In this document: in pieces, positions 36,990-46,148 of the stretch
How positions within the stretch are numbered: the first letter of the stretch is position 1
How the letters are laid out: every line of letters starts with the position of its first letter
Source of the DNA: Shewanella sp. OMA3-2
GTDB taxonomy: Bacteria > Pseudomonadota > Gammaproteobacteria > Enterobacterales > Shewanellaceae
Assembly (NCBI RefSeq): GCF_021513195.1
Contig: NZ_CP090974.1
Span: 1,128,001-1,192,000 of the forward strand
Reading direction: 5' to 3'
Length of the DNA: 64,000 nt
Translations under genes and position numbers: made by a program
Notes under the pieces: generated by a model
The model's database searches: none
Told to the model about the DNA's origin: nothing
Seen by the model: only the letters and a program-made list of their open reading frames with translations

Positions 36990-37550
36990 TTATTGAGTCA
37001 CTGCGGCTAATTTGTGCTGTTCTTTTTTCATTAAGCCTAAAACATCCGCATCTTTAACTAATTCCTGTTCATTTAAGGTCACACTGATGTTGTTGCGGAT
37101 CGCATAACAGCCATTACGGCCGAAGTTTTTAAATAACGTCGGCACATTCAAGCCAAGCATTTTATGTATTTTATTCAGATCTGCATGGTAAAAACTGTCT
37201 TCAACCGTGTTCATCATACCGCCATCAATTTGATCACTTAGCTGTTTTCTGAGGGCAAACTGAATGAATAATAAATGCGGTACGCTGGTTAAACTGTGCA
37301 TGACAGGCTCATTTTCTGCTGATGCGTTTTGCTGCACACTCACCAACCAACGACGTTGATTGTCAGGATCGCGTTTTCCAGTAACATGAATATTAATCTG
37401 ATTTTCTGGCAATTTCGCCAAGCTGTTCTCTTTCACTTGCGCGAGCCATTGTTCTTGCAGCCAACTGATAGCGACCAACAGCAACACCATTAATAGCAAT
37501 ATTTTGGAGGTTAAACTAATAATTAACCGCGTTTCGCTAGGGGGTGCCAC
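36990..37550 (-). CDS. Membrane-anchored protein of unknown function
   Basis: About 186 residues from a GTG at 37550. The longer frame to 37676 would overlap the upstream gene by 150 bp and is unlikely. One membrane segment ('IISLTSKILLLMVLLLVAISW') is followed by a soluble domain of about 150 residues with 'NQINIHVTGKRDPDNQRRWL' and 'NGCYAIRNNISVTLNEQEL'. No family is recognised. It overlaps the upstream membrane-protein gene by 28 bp, so the two are coupled. The exact start is uncertain. Confidence 0.6.
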   Translation of the reverse strand: MAPPSETRLIISLTSKILLLMVLLLVAISWLQEQWLAQVKENSLAKLPENQINIHVTGKRDPDNQRRWLVSVQQNASAENEPVMHSLTSVPHLLFIQFALRKQLSDQIDGGMMNTVEDSFYHADLNKIHKMLGLNVPTLFKNFGRNGCYAIRNNISVTLNEQELVKDADVLGLMKKEQHKLAAVTQ

Positions 37551-38137
37551 TGTGCGTCGGTAAACAGATGGGTTATTTCTAACATTTGTGCAAATAATGC
37601 ATACAAAATAATAGAGCCAGCAATTAATGCGGCTTGTTTGCTGATGCGTTGATAAAAGGTCACGCAAATTACCCAACCTAAAATACTTAAGGTTAGGCTA
37701 GATAAAATTACATCCAGGATGTATTTCCAATAGCGATTCTCAATATTGGAGGTAATAGAAGCGACCACCAAACCGCCACAAATCACCATCCACACCCAAC
37801 GTTCATGCAGTTGAAATAATCGTAAGCGTCTGGGGCCATATTCAAAAAAGGCCGCTGTCAGTAATAAAAACACGCTGTTTAATGTTGATGTATAAAGTCG
37901 CATCACATTCACATCGTCAAACATTAACGCCAGTGCAGGCCAAATTGCCCAGGTTAGACTTGCTAGGGCAACAAACAATAGCCCTTTTTCCCGCCGTGGG
38001 GCGTCGTGTGGTTCTATATCTGGAGTCGGGTATTTATAGGTTATCCAAAAAATTAAACTCGCCATGCCACAAACACAAAGTTGAGAGATTAAATACCAAT
38101 GCGGATAGGCAAAGGTTATTGCGGTTAAATTTGGCAT
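37523..38137 (-). CDS. Polytopic membrane protein of unknown function
   Basis: 204 residues from the ATG at 38137 (a GTG at 38146 is an alternative). About six hydrophobic helices: 'YLISQLCVCGMASLIFWITY', 'LLFVALASLTWAIWPALALM', 'TLNSVFLLLTAAFFEYG', 'WVWMVICGGLVVASI', 'ILDVILSSLTLSILGWVICV' and 'AALIAGSIILYALFAQMLEI'. The layout with a cytoplasmic 'EYGPRRLRLFQLHERW' loop resembles small sensor-type membrane modules. No enzyme domain is attached. It is followed by the overlapping anchored protein. Confidence 0.65.
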   Translation of the reverse strand: MPNLTAITFAYPHWYLISQLCVCGMASLIFWITYKYPTPDIEPHDAPRREKGLLFVALASLTWAIWPALALMFDDVNVMRLYTSTLNSVFLLLTAAFFEYGPRRLRLFQLHERWVWMVICGGLVVASITSNIENRYWKYILDVILSSLTLSILGWVICVTFYQRISKQAALIAGSIILYALFAQMLEITHLFTDAQWHPLAKRG

Positions 38138-38380
38138 AGGGATCACTGAATTAAGTTACCTTGTTAATGTAAAGACGCTTGTATATTGTTCGATTACACC
38201 AGCTAGCGATAAAAATACTTATGCTTGAGCATAACGTCTATAAAGCTAAAAAACCAACGTAAATCAAGCTGTAAAGCTTATTTAAAGTCACTTGTAAAAC
38301 TTGCAAAACTATTTTTCCCATCCGTTAGCTTTAGCTCAGTTGGTCATCATCGGCCGCTCTCTTAACATAATTGCAACCCA

Positions 38381-38443
38381 TCGATTTGGATTCTATTCAC
38401 AGTCGATTTGGATTCGATTTGATTCTATTCGCATTCTATTTGC
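38381..38443 (+). repeat. Imperfect direct repeats upstream of the peptide transporter gene
   Basis: TCGATTTGGATTC occurs at 38381-38393 and 38403-38415, followed by CGATTTGATTCTATTCGCAT and another 'ATTCTATTTGC'. The units GATT(C)TATTC recur four times just before the ribosome-binding site at 38452. The rest of 38138-38380 shows no gene. Confidence 0.6.
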
Positions 38444-38463
38444 ACAGTTAGCAGGAGAGCTTA

Positions 38464-39936
38464 ATGTTTAAATCACACCCTCGCGGGCTATCAACCTTAT
38501 TTTTTATCGAAATGTGGGAGCGATTTAGCTTCTACGGCATGCGTGGATTATTGCTGTTGTTTATGGTCGCCAGCGCAGAGCAAGGTGGCTTTGGTATGAG
38601 TACCGAAGATAGCGCCGCTATTTATGGTTTATATACCGCGTTGGTTTATTTATTGGCCTTGCCTGGCGGTTGGATTGCAGACCGTTTAATCGGCCAGCAA
38701 AAAGCGGTATTTTACGGCGGCGTATTCATTGCGTTAGGTCATTTCTCGATGGCGATTGCCGGCAAGATTGGCTTTTTTACTGGACTAGGTTTAATCATTA
38801 TCGGCACCGGATTATTAAAACCCAATGTCAGCGCGATTGTTGGCCAGTTGTATCACAACGATTCTTCAAAACGCGATGCTGGCTTTTCCATTTTTTACAT
38901 GGGGATAAACTTAGGTGCATTTTTAGGCCCGTTAGTCTGCGGCATGTTAGGTGAAAACATCGACTGGCACCTAGGTTTTGGCGCAGCTGGCATTGGTATG
39001 GTATGCGGACTGATCCAATATAGATTTAAGATGAGTGAACTTGGCGATGCTGGCACGTTTAAGCCCACCAACCCACAACAACTCGCAAAAGATAGCAGCC
39101 TGTTTGTTAAAATATCGCTTACCATCATAAGCTTGATTGTAGGCGTTACCGTTGCCGCAAGTACTGGAATAATTAATCTCAGCCTAAGCGCAGTGGCCAG
39201 TGTCACGGGAGTGATTATTGTCGCTATGGCGATTGGTTTTTTTGTTTATGCGTTAGTGTTTGGCAAATTAATAACCGCACAGAAAAAAAGCATCGGCCTT
39301 ATCTTTTTATTATTTATTGGTTACGCCATTTTTAATTCTGGGTTTGAGCAAGCGGGCTCTTCAATGAACCTGTTTGCTAAGCAATATACCGACCTTTCAA
39401 TATTCAATTGGCAAATGCCAGCCAGCTGGCTGCAGTCAGTTAACGCCCTGTTTATTATTATCATGGCGCCGATAATGGGTGGACTGTGGTTGTGGTTAGG
39501 GCATAAAAATCCGTCGATATTAGTCAAGTTTAGTCTGGGTTTATTACTGCTTGGTTCAGGCTTTTTTGTACTCGCATGGGGCGCAAGTTTTAGCGATGCC
39601 AATTCAGCGGGAGTCAGCCCTATGTGGTTAGTGGTGACCTACTATTTGCATACTATTGGTGAGCTGTGTTTAAGCCCTATTGGTTTAAGCGCGGTATCGC
39701 AGTTATCGCCCAAGCATTTAGTCAGTCAAATGATGGGCATTTGGTTTATGGGCGCATCGCTGGGTAACTTAATTGCAGGGCTGGCAGCAGGGCAAATTGG
39801 CACATTACCGATGCAAGAGTTATTCACTATTGTAGCGAGTGTGTCGGTAATTGCTGGCGTGATTTACTTGTTAATCTCGCCCTTGGAGAAGTATGTAAAA
39901 GTAAATGCGAAAGTTAGAGAACTTGTGAGTGATTGA
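38464..39936 (+). CDS. Proton-dependent oligopeptide transporter (POT/PTR family)
   Basis: 490 residues, 12-14 membrane helices. The POT motif 'FFIEMWERFSFYGMRGLLLL' (residues 13-32) carries the ExxERFxxYG proton-coupling pattern. 'GGWIADRLIGQQKAVFYGG' and 'FSIFYMGINLGAFLGPLVCG' are the family PTR signatures. It imports di- and tripeptides with protons across the inner membrane. The start has AGGAGAGC upstream. DtpA/DtpB-like, but the subfamily cannot be fixed. Confidence 0.93.
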   Translation: MFKSHPRGLSTLFFIEMWERFSFYGMRGLLLLFMVASAEQGGFGMSTEDSAAIYGLYTALVYLLALPGGWIADRLIGQQKAVFYGGVFIALGHFSMAIAGKIGFFTGLGLIIIGTGLLKPNVSAIVGQLYHNDSSKRDAGFSIFYMGINLGAFLGPLVCGMLGENIDWHLGFGAAGIGMVCGLIQYRFKMSELGDAGTFKPTNPQQLAKDSSLFVKISLTIISLIVGVTVAASTGIINLSLSAVASVTGVIIVAMAIGFFVYALVFGKLITAQKKSIGLIFLLFIGYAIFNSGFEQAGSSMNLFAKQYTDLSIFNWQMPASWLQSVNALFIIIMAPIMGGLWLWLGHKNPSILVKFSLGLLLLGSGFFVLAWGASFSDANSAGVSPMWLVVTYYLHTIGELCLSPIGLSAVSQLSPKHLVSQMMGIWFMGASLGNLIAGLAAGQIGTLPMQELFTIVASVSVIAGVIYLLISPLEKYVKVNAKVRELVSD

Positions 39937-39958
39937 TCGTGGGTAAATGAGTGGATTT

Positions 39959-40061
39959 AAGTGGGGTCAGAGTCTGAGGGATCCCCACGAATTTAATAGC
40001 ATGCTTGTGGATCCTTGATTAACGATTGTAGCGTCTTCATAAGTGGGGTCAGAGTAAACTT
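39959..40061 (+). repeat. Left REP-like repeats of the REP-associated transposase
   Basis: AAGTGGGGTCAGAGT at 39959-39973 and the longer AAGTGGGGTCAGAGTAAACT plus T at 40041-40061. They are inverted relative to the copies at 40808-40843, and the second ends at the transposase stop codon. This GGGGTCAGAG motif is the recurrent flank of such transposase loci. Confidence 0.8.
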
Positions 40062-40753
40062 TATTCAATTAGCTTAAAAGGGCGTCCCATTTTCTTTGGA
40101 TGCATACTTTTCCCCGTTAGTTTTTCTATTTGGTCTTTAAATGTGTCGCTGCCGATTACCAAGCCTTTATTGGTTGCTTGACGAATATCGTTAATCATTT
40201 TTGCATCTAATTGATGTTGAAATAGGGCTCGATAAGATGAATGCCTTGCTTGAGGGTCGTTGCTTATTGAAAGGTAAACTTGATGTGGAGTACAAAGCTG
40301 AGAGGCTTTACCTAGGGCGTTGATTTGATAGCTCGACCAGACATATTCGGCAGGGTCATTAACTATATTCGCTCTTACTGGGTTGAGTTCAATATAACGA
40401 TATAGTTGGATTAAGTATTCTTCGGTTTGCACTAAACAAGATTTGAAACGACCTTCCCAAAGTGTTCCGGTACGTTTGTATGTGTAATTAAAATATCTGA
40501 CATATTGTCTACCAAGTGATTGCATCATAAGGCTAACAGCATTGGCTTTTTGAGGAGTACAAAGCAAATGAACATGATTTGTCATAAATACCCACGCGTG
40601 AATTTCAACATGAAATTTACGTGAATACTCTTTTAGCCATCCAGCATAGGCTTTAAAGTCTTGTTCAGACGTGAAGCAAACGTGGCGATTATTACCTCGT
40701 TGAATAACGTGTTGAGGAATACCGATGGGGCAAATTCTTGGGGATCTTGGCAT
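40061..40753 (-). CDS. REP-associated tyrosine transposase (Y1/HUH, RAYT family)
   Basis: 230 residues from the ATG at 40753 (GGGAAG upstream). 'MPRSPRICPIGIPQHVIQRG' then 'NNRHVCF' is the RAYT N-terminus, 'HAWVFMTNHVHLLCTP' holds the HUH metal-binding pair, and 'GRQYVRYFNYTYKRTGTLWE' with 'GRFKSCLVQTEEYLIQLYRY' carries the catalytic Tyr region. RAYTs are single-strand nucleases that act on REP-type hairpins and are mostly domesticated. The frame is intact and the 21-bp inverted repeats at 40041 and 40808 enclose it. Confidence 0.93.
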   Translation of the reverse strand: MPRSPRICPIGIPQHVIQRGNNRHVCFTSEQDFKAYAGWLKEYSRKFHVEIHAWVFMTNHVHLLCTPQKANAVSLMMQSLGRQYVRYFNYTYKRTGTLWEGRFKSCLVQTEEYLIQLYRYIELNPVRANIVNDPAEYVWSSYQINALGKASQLCTPHQVYLSISNDPQARHSSYRALFQHQLDAKMINDIRQATNKGLVIGSDTFKDQIEKLTGKSMHPKKMGRPFKLIE

Positions 40754-40807
40754 GTGCAACTTCCCTGTTCAAAGTGACTTGAACTAGAGAGTATAGTTGA
40801 GAAATTT

Positions 40808-40843
40808 AAGTTTACTCTGACCCCACTTATTCTGACCCCACTT
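40808..40843 (-). repeat. Right REP-like repeats of the REP-associated transposase
   Basis: AAGTTTACTCTGACCCCACT plus T (40808-40828) is the exact reverse complement of 40041-40061. A second truncated copy, TCTGACCCCACTT, follows at 40831-40843, then 'CTTATTCCCACT' runs to about 40872. No gene is seen between here and 40991. Confidence 0.85.
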
Positions 40844-40991
40844 ATTCCCACTCACTTATTCCCACTTATTACTATCATTCATTTTTAACCCTGTTTTAAC
40901 ATCTCTAAAACTCTCTTCTATCTGCAACTCTTCCACTTATTCTTATTTCTTAGCTTTGTGAGCATCCATTAAAAAACATATAGGATTAGCT

Positions 40992-42887
40992 TTATCTGTC
41001 GCGTGCAAGTTGTTTTTCAGTAAAATCAACACTTTCAGATATTTGCTTAATTACATGTCCAAGTATTATGGTAGATATTGATTTTGAAGCAGTCGTTAGA
41101 TGAGCTTCTAGTTGTTTTTTAAACAATTTAAACCATTCAAATTCAGGGTATAGCTCATCATCAGCACGGAGAATTCGATTTAGACGGTCTTTGATTACGG
41201 CAATAAACTGATGTTTAGTTTTATTTGGTAAATTTAAAAAAGCATTAAGAAATTCATTTGCATTTATAAATTGTAATATTGGTTTATTTTTGTAGTGTTT
41301 TTTGCTGTCAGACCACTCAAAATAAGACAAAAACTCTTTGGGATCTGAATTCATAACTTGAATTAACTTAACTGATTCTGCTTGCGTTATCTTTTTATTC
41401 ACATTTATAGCATAATCATTAATCATGTTTGATATTAACTGAAAGTCAGGGTGCCGTTCGCAGGTATAACTTAAACCTTGGTATGAACCAAATTCATTTA
41501 ATTCTTCTAGTAGTTCATCACCGGTTTCAACAGAGCTTTCTTTATCCAAATCTTTTAGATAATCATTCACATCGTTAACAATATCATCGGGCGTTTTATT
41601 CAATAATTCATGTTGTGATTGCAGCAAAAGCATACCTGCAACATGTTTTAATTCGCATAGGTTATTATATTCTCTGTTATTAAATTCATTGACGACCAAA
41701 CCTTGTAGCCTAGTAAACTCATTATCATCTAGGTTGTAGAAGTACCATAACTTTTTCCAATTAGGTGCTTGTTCAAGAGCATAGAATCTAGAAGCTCTAA
41801 ATCCAGCATTTATTTTTGTCAAATCGGTACTGTTACTTTCAAAAAAACCTTGCCAAACACTTATATCAATAATTGAATCAGAAAAATTAATCTGATACTT
41901 ATCTTTTATTTTTTTCTTATTATCCGATTCAGTATTGGTCTCCCCATCCGAGTTATCATCCCATATGTAATCATAATTGAAAAATTCACCCACTTTATCA
42001 GCAGGTAAACTTCCGGCATGAACTTCCATTGAAACGGCGATAAATAAAGCAAGAAAATGTTCCATTAGCTCTTCTTTATCCTTAATGTCAGCGTCTAATT
42101 TGCTGAACCATAATTCTAAATCTAAAAAGCATTTTCTTAATGATCTTAAGTTGTTATATCCAGAATGAGTAAAAGTACTAATTATAATGGCTTTATACTT
42201 CGCAAGTGTTTCTAGGTTAGCGGGTGATATCAAATTTGTTACAAAATGGTCAAATACGCCTTCTACATCGGCTTTGACTTCTATTGTTTTACCAATAAGC
42301 TTTTCTTTTATTTTTTGATATTTTATCTGAGACTGGGAGTCTGAATTCGAAAGTTCTATGAGTTTCGACTCATCCGCAATGAGTACAACTTTATAGCCAT
42401 CCTTCTCTACAAAGTAATTGATATAACCTAGGATAACTTGAATATCCATTGAGCATCGTTCAAGATCATCAAAAACCAAAATGCAATGTTTTGTATCCGT
42501 TAAATATTTAGCTAAATTAATTTCTGGAACACTAAGATTGGCTGAGACATCAGTCTTCCCGTCGCCATCCAAGTCAATTTTTAACGCTCCCTTTAAAATG
42601 CCTTTTGCAATTTGGCCAGCGAAAATCATTTTTTTACTAGATATAATAGGGTTTAACTGCTCAAAAAACTTTGCTTCAATATCTGTTATATCCCCAATGC
42701 CATAAAGGCTGACACGAAGAAACTTGAGGTCACTATTAGCGCATTTCATTTTACTAATAACCTCGTCGACTAGATGTGACTTGCCGCATCCCCAAAAACC
42801 TTTGACTAGTAATGCATACTCTGGCGCAACTTCCATCGAACAATAATATTCAATTAAATCTCGTGCATTTTGATTTAGGTCTGTCAT
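40992..42887 (-). CDS. KAP-type P-loop NTPase, possible defence ATPase
   Basis: 631 residues. Walker A 'GFWGCGKSHL' (residues 30-39) and Walker B 'HCILVFDDLERC' (134-145, Asp-Asp) fit STAND/KAP-type NTPases, with the 'DDLER' extension typical of the KAP group. The region after 200 is helical, with no membrane segments of the usual KAP insert that I can see. The C-terminal 400 residues match nothing I recognise. AAGGAGG precedes the ATG. The gene is markedly AT-rich compared with neighbours and sits alone beside a transposase, so horizontal acquisition is likely. KAP NTPases include the phage-exclusion protein PifA; a defence role here is inference. Confidence 0.75.
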   Translation of the reverse strand: MTDLNQNARDLIEYYCSMEVAPEYALLVKGFWGCGKSHLVDEVISKMKCANSDLKFLRVSLYGIGDITDIEAKFFEQLNPIISSKKMIFAGQIAKGILKGALKIDLDGDGKTDVSANLSVPEINLAKYLTDTKHCILVFDDLERCSMDIQVILGYINYFVEKDGYKVVLIADESKLIELSNSDSQSQIKYQKIKEKLIGKTIEVKADVEGVFDHFVTNLISPANLETLAKYKAIIISTFTHSGYNNLRSLRKCFLDLELWFSKLDADIKDKEELMEHFLALFIAVSMEVHAGSLPADKVGEFFNYDYIWDDNSDGETNTESDNKKKIKDKYQINFSDSIIDISVWQGFFESNSTDLTKINAGFRASRFYALEQAPNWKKLWYFYNLDDNEFTRLQGLVVNEFNNREYNNLCELKHVAGMLLLQSQHELLNKTPDDIVNDVNDYLKDLDKESSVETGDELLEELNEFGSYQGLSYTCERHPDFQLISNMINDYAINVNKKITQAESVKLIQVMNSDPKEFLSYFEWSDSKKHYKNKPILQFINANEFLNAFLNLPNKTKHQFIAVIKDRLNRILRADDELYPEFEWFKLFKKQLEAHLTTASKSISTIILGHVIKQISESVDFTEKQLARDR

Positions 42888-43435
42888 GGGCTTTCCTCCT
42901 TGAAGTCAATAAAATAGATCAGAGTCACTTTAAAATTTACTCAATTTCTCAAAAATTTATTAGAAATACATCAAAAAGACAAAGGGGGGAGGGCGTTAAG
43001 CGTTGTGCTGTGGCTTTGTATAAACGATAGCGGTGGCTATGGTTTCATCCCTGATTTTGATTTGATCACTTGTGTTGCTTTGACTGCTTTCGAGCCTGCA
43101 TTCCTTGTGTGTCTAGACAATAACCGATTATTAAGCGGTTATTCAATCAATAATTGTACGAGTTATGAGGATAATACGGCAAATGTCATTTATAGAAGGG
43201 TCACTAGGGCCTGCTGATCTTTCAAGGCTGAGACTTTGTGGTGTCGCTATGCTAGATAAAACGTCGATAACGCAGTAAACATGGCCAACAAACGCTGCCC
43301 TAAGGGGCCGCAACCAGCAAAGAATAAATACCCTAGTATTAAAGTGTAATCAGTAACGGCTTGGCGTTTTATCAACATGCCTCTTGGTTATCCGCTATTG
43401 ATGCATTAAACCTTGATACAAGTTTGTTGTAGCGA
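42888..43435. other. Gene-free stretch with a palindrome and an inverted repeat
   Basis: No convincing gene; a 70-codon plus-strand ORF near 43005 lacks a family and a ribosome-binding site. It contains the perfect palindrome TGTCTAGACA (43110-43119), which abuts an 8-bp inverted repeat AATAACCG / CGGTTATT (43119-43126 with 43136-43143). Confidence 0.5.
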
Positions 43436-43879
43436 TTAAACCGTGCTTAATAAAATGCTGGTTTCGCTGTTAAGCACCCCTTCAATGCTGCGTACTTCTC
43501 TTAGCACTTTATCAAACTCTTCTAAACTGGTTGCGCGAATATCGGCGACTAAATCCCAAGCGCCATTAGTGGTGTGCAGTTTTTCAAGCTGTGGTATGCC
43601 CCTGAGCTTATTGATTACTTGGGTGGTCGAGCGCCCGACAACCTCTATTAACATAATGGCGCGAACCAGATTAGATTCTAATTGCTCGTGGGCGCGGATA
43701 GTAAAGCCCAAAATGGCGCCGCTGCTGACGAGTCGGTCGAGTCTATTTTGCACTGTGCCACGAGACACGTGTAATACTTGCGCCAATTTTGATATGGATG
43801 CTCTGCCATCTTTACGCAAAATGGCAATAAGTTGCTTATCCAAGGCATCGTACAAATAAGGGTGGGCAGAAGCTTGCAT
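43436..43879 (-). CDS. Lrp/AsnC family transcriptional regulator
   Basis: 147 residues from the Met at 43879 (a longer frame to 43924 adds an unlikely N-terminus). AsnC-type HTH 'LDKQLIAILRKDGRASISKL' and 'AQVLHVSRGTVQNRLDRLVS' is followed by a RAM ligand domain ('RAIMLIEVVGRSTTQVINKL' and 'GVLNSETSILLSTV'). Such proteins sense amino acids. It is divergent from ocd by about 180 bp, so control of the ornithine/citrulline genes is the natural guess. Confidence 0.88.
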   Translation of the reverse strand: MQASAHPYLYDALDKQLIAILRKDGRASISKLAQVLHVSRGTVQNRLDRLVSSGAILGFTIRAHEQLESNLVRAIMLIEVVGRSTTQVINKLRGIPQLEKLHTTNGAWDLVADIRATSLEEFDKVLREVRSIEGVLNSETSILLSTV

Positions 43880-44058
43880 ATGATTGAAGGCCTTAAATTC
43901 AGATTGAATTAGCAGTTTATACAATAAAGCTTAGCAATATGACAAATATTAGTACAAATTTTGTAAAGAATTGACATTTTGTTTGGCTGATGCCATCGCT
44001 ATGATTAATCACCGCCAACTAATGAGTTTGGTTATCGCATTTAAGAGGGATTAATAGG

Positions 44059-45135
44059 ATGAGCTGCGCCATAGATAATAAGCCGAACAATGTTGCCTTT
44101 GTTAGTGTCACCGCCATGTTAGATTTACTTAAACAGGTCGGCACTGACGCTTTTTTATTGGGGCTAAGTGCTTACATTGAGCAAGATTATTTGCGTTGGG
44201 AGCTATTTGATAAATCACCACGCTTTGCCAGTCATTCAGCCGATGGGGTGATTGAATTAATGCCGACAAGTGATCAACAACAATTTAGTTTTAAATACGT
44301 CAATGGCCACCCTAAAAATACTCATATTGGTCTACAAACGGTAACCGCTTTTGGGGTGTTAGCTGATGTTGCCAGTGGTTATCCAGTGATGTTATCTGAA
44401 ATGACCATTTTAACGGCACTGCGCACTGCTGCTACCTCAGCGATGATGGCCAAATACCTTGCGCCACAAAACGCCAAAACCATGGCGATGATTGGTTGTG
44501 GCGCGCAATCAGAATTTCAAATAATGGCATTTAACGTGGTGTTAGGCATTACTCAGTTCAGAATTTACGACATTGACCGAGCAGCGATGCAAAAATGCCA
44601 ACAAAACTTAGCCTCTGAAGACATTGAGCTTATCTTATGTGACAGCGCTGAAGAGGTCGTCAAAGGCGCTGAGATTATTACCACTTGCACCGCTGATAAG
44701 CGTAATGCCACTATTTTAACCAGCGATATGGTATTAGATGGGGTACACATTAATGCCATCGGCGGCGACTGCCCTGGTAAAACCGAATTAGCAGCAGACC
44801 TGTTACTGCGCGCCGATGTCTTTGTTGAGTACGAACCGCAAACCCGCATTGAAGGTGATATACAGCAATTAAACGACTCATTTGCAGTAACCGAAATGTA
44901 TAAAGTGATTCGCGGCGATCGTAAAGGCCGTAGCTATGCAGAACAACTGACCATTTTTGATGGTGTCGGTTTTGCTATCGAAGACTTCTCTGCACTGCGT
45001 TACGTCCATGATTTACTGCAACAACAATCGACCCCGCAACAACTGGAATTATTAACTAACCAACAAAACCCACGGGATTTATTTGGTTTATTACATCAAT
45101 CAGTGCAAGTTACTCGTTTAGCAGTAGGTGCATAA
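44059..45135 (+). CDS. ocd: Ornithine cyclodeaminase family protein
   Basis: 358 residues of the OCD/mu-crystallin family. 'HIGLQTVTAFGVLADVASGY' and 'MTILTALRTAATSAMMAKYL' form the substrate region, and 'KTMAMIGCGAQSEFQIMAF' is the NAD-binding Rossmann turn. 'HINAIGGDCPGKTELAADLL' follows with the Asp used in catalysis. Ornithine cyclodeaminase converts ornithine to proline and ammonia. Its stop overlaps the ctlX-like start (ATAATGG), so the two are coupled. Confidence 0.88.
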   Translation: MSCAIDNKPNNVAFVSVTAMLDLLKQVGTDAFLLGLSAYIEQDYLRWELFDKSPRFASHSADGVIELMPTSDQQQFSFKYVNGHPKNTHIGLQTVTAFGVLADVASGYPVMLSEMTILTALRTAATSAMMAKYLAPQNAKTMAMIGCGAQSEFQIMAFNVVLGITQFRIYDIDRAAMQKCQQNLASEDIELILCDSAEEVVKGAEIITTCTADKRNATILTSDMVLDGVHINAIGGDCPGKTELAADLLLRADVFVEYEPQTRIEGDIQQLNDSFAVTEMYKVIRGDRKGRSYAEQLTIFDGVGFAIEDFSALRYVHDLLQQQSTPQQLELLTNQQNPRDLFGLLHQSVQVTRLAVGA

Positions 45136-46058
45136 TGGCTATTAATCCACAAGCGCCATCGGCAGTGGTGATGATCCGTCCTCATTATTTCAGCCCAAAC
45201 CCGGAAACCTTGTCAGATAACAGTTATCAAAGTCAGCATTTTAGCCAAGACCAAGCGCTACTTGCCAAACAAGCTTATGATCAAGTCAGCCTGGCACAAC
45301 AGCAACTGCAAGATGCGGGTATTAACGTGCATGTATTTGAAGACCTTGGGACTCAAACGCCTGATTCAGTATTTCCCAATAACTGGTTTTCAACTCATTT
45401 GGGCGGCCATGTAGCCATTTACCCTATGTACGCCAAAAATCGCCGTAAAGAACGTCGTACCGACATTATTGATATGCTCAAGGCACAATATCGGGTGCAA
45501 GATGTGATTGATTATTCAGGTTTAGAATACGACAACATCTTTCTTGAAGGCACGGGCGCTATGGTGTTAGACCACGTTGAGCGTGTTGCTTATGCGGTAA
45601 GGTCAAAACGCACTGACTCATTGGTGTTAGAACGTTTTTGCACCCAATTCAATTTTGAACCTATGGTGTTTGACGCAGAAGATGAAGCTGGCGTGGCGAT
45701 TTATCACACCAATGTGTTGATGTGTATTGGCAGTGATTTTGTAATGGCGGGTTTTGGGATGATAAAAGATAGCGCCTGGCGCCAACAAATTATTCGGCGT
45801 TTCCAAGACAGTGGCCGCAGTATTATCGAGCTAACAGAAAGCCAAATTAGACACTTTTGTGGCAATGCGCTTGAACTGCAATCTAAGGCTGGGCGTATTT
45901 TGGCGTTATCCAAATGTGCCTATGATGCGTTAACCGATGAGCAAATTGGGTTATTAAGCCAGAGTGTGACTCTGCTGCCATTAGATGTATCGGCTATCGA
46001 ACTGGCAGGCGGTTCTGTACGTTGTATGCTTGCAGGGATCCATTTATCGAAAAGATAA
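45135..46058 (+). CDS. ctlX: CtlX-like guanidine-modifying hydrolase (citrulline utilization)
   Basis: 307 residues of the arginine deiminase/dimethylarginase (pentein) superfamily: 'QTPDSVFPNNWFSTHLGGHV' near the start, 'VAIYHTNVLMCIG' with the catalytic His and 'ELAGGSVRCMLAGIHL' with the catalytic Cys near the end. CtlX-type proteins have been tied to conversion of citrulline to ornithine; the assignment rests on similarity and on pairing with ocd. Together they would give citrulline to ornithine to proline. Coupled to ocd; 90 bp before the symporter gene. Confidence 0.85.
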   Translation: MAINPQAPSAVVMIRPHYFSPNPETLSDNSYQSQHFSQDQALLAKQAYDQVSLAQQQLQDAGINVHVFEDLGTQTPDSVFPNNWFSTHLGGHVAIYPMYAKNRRKERRTDIIDMLKAQYRVQDVIDYSGLEYDNIFLEGTGAMVLDHVERVAYAVRSKRTDSLVLERFCTQFNFEPMVFDAEDEAGVAIYHTNVLMCIGSDFVMAGFGMIKDSAWRQQIIRRFQDSGRSIIELTESQIRHFCGNALELQSKAGRILALSKCAYDALTDEQIGLLSQSVTLLPLDVSAIELAGGSVRCMLAGIHLSKR

Positions 46059-46148
46059 CGCTTTCAATCTGCAGCAATAAGCCTTAATTTATTAAAAATA
46101 ATATAACACTGAATATAAAATTAAATATAAAACAAAGGAAGTTGCTTA

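Noticed and set aside
38381..38443. CRISPR-like array
   Set aside because: The repeats are short, imperfect and not separated by spacers of regular length; no cas gene is present.
43005..43217. 70-codon plus-strand ORF in the KAP-Lrp gap
   Set aside because: No ribosome-binding site, no recognisable domain, and it crosses the palindrome and inverted repeat.
43971..44005. TTGACA and TATGAT upstream of ocd as a sigma70 promoter
   Set aside because: The spacer is 23 bp, too long for a standard promoter.
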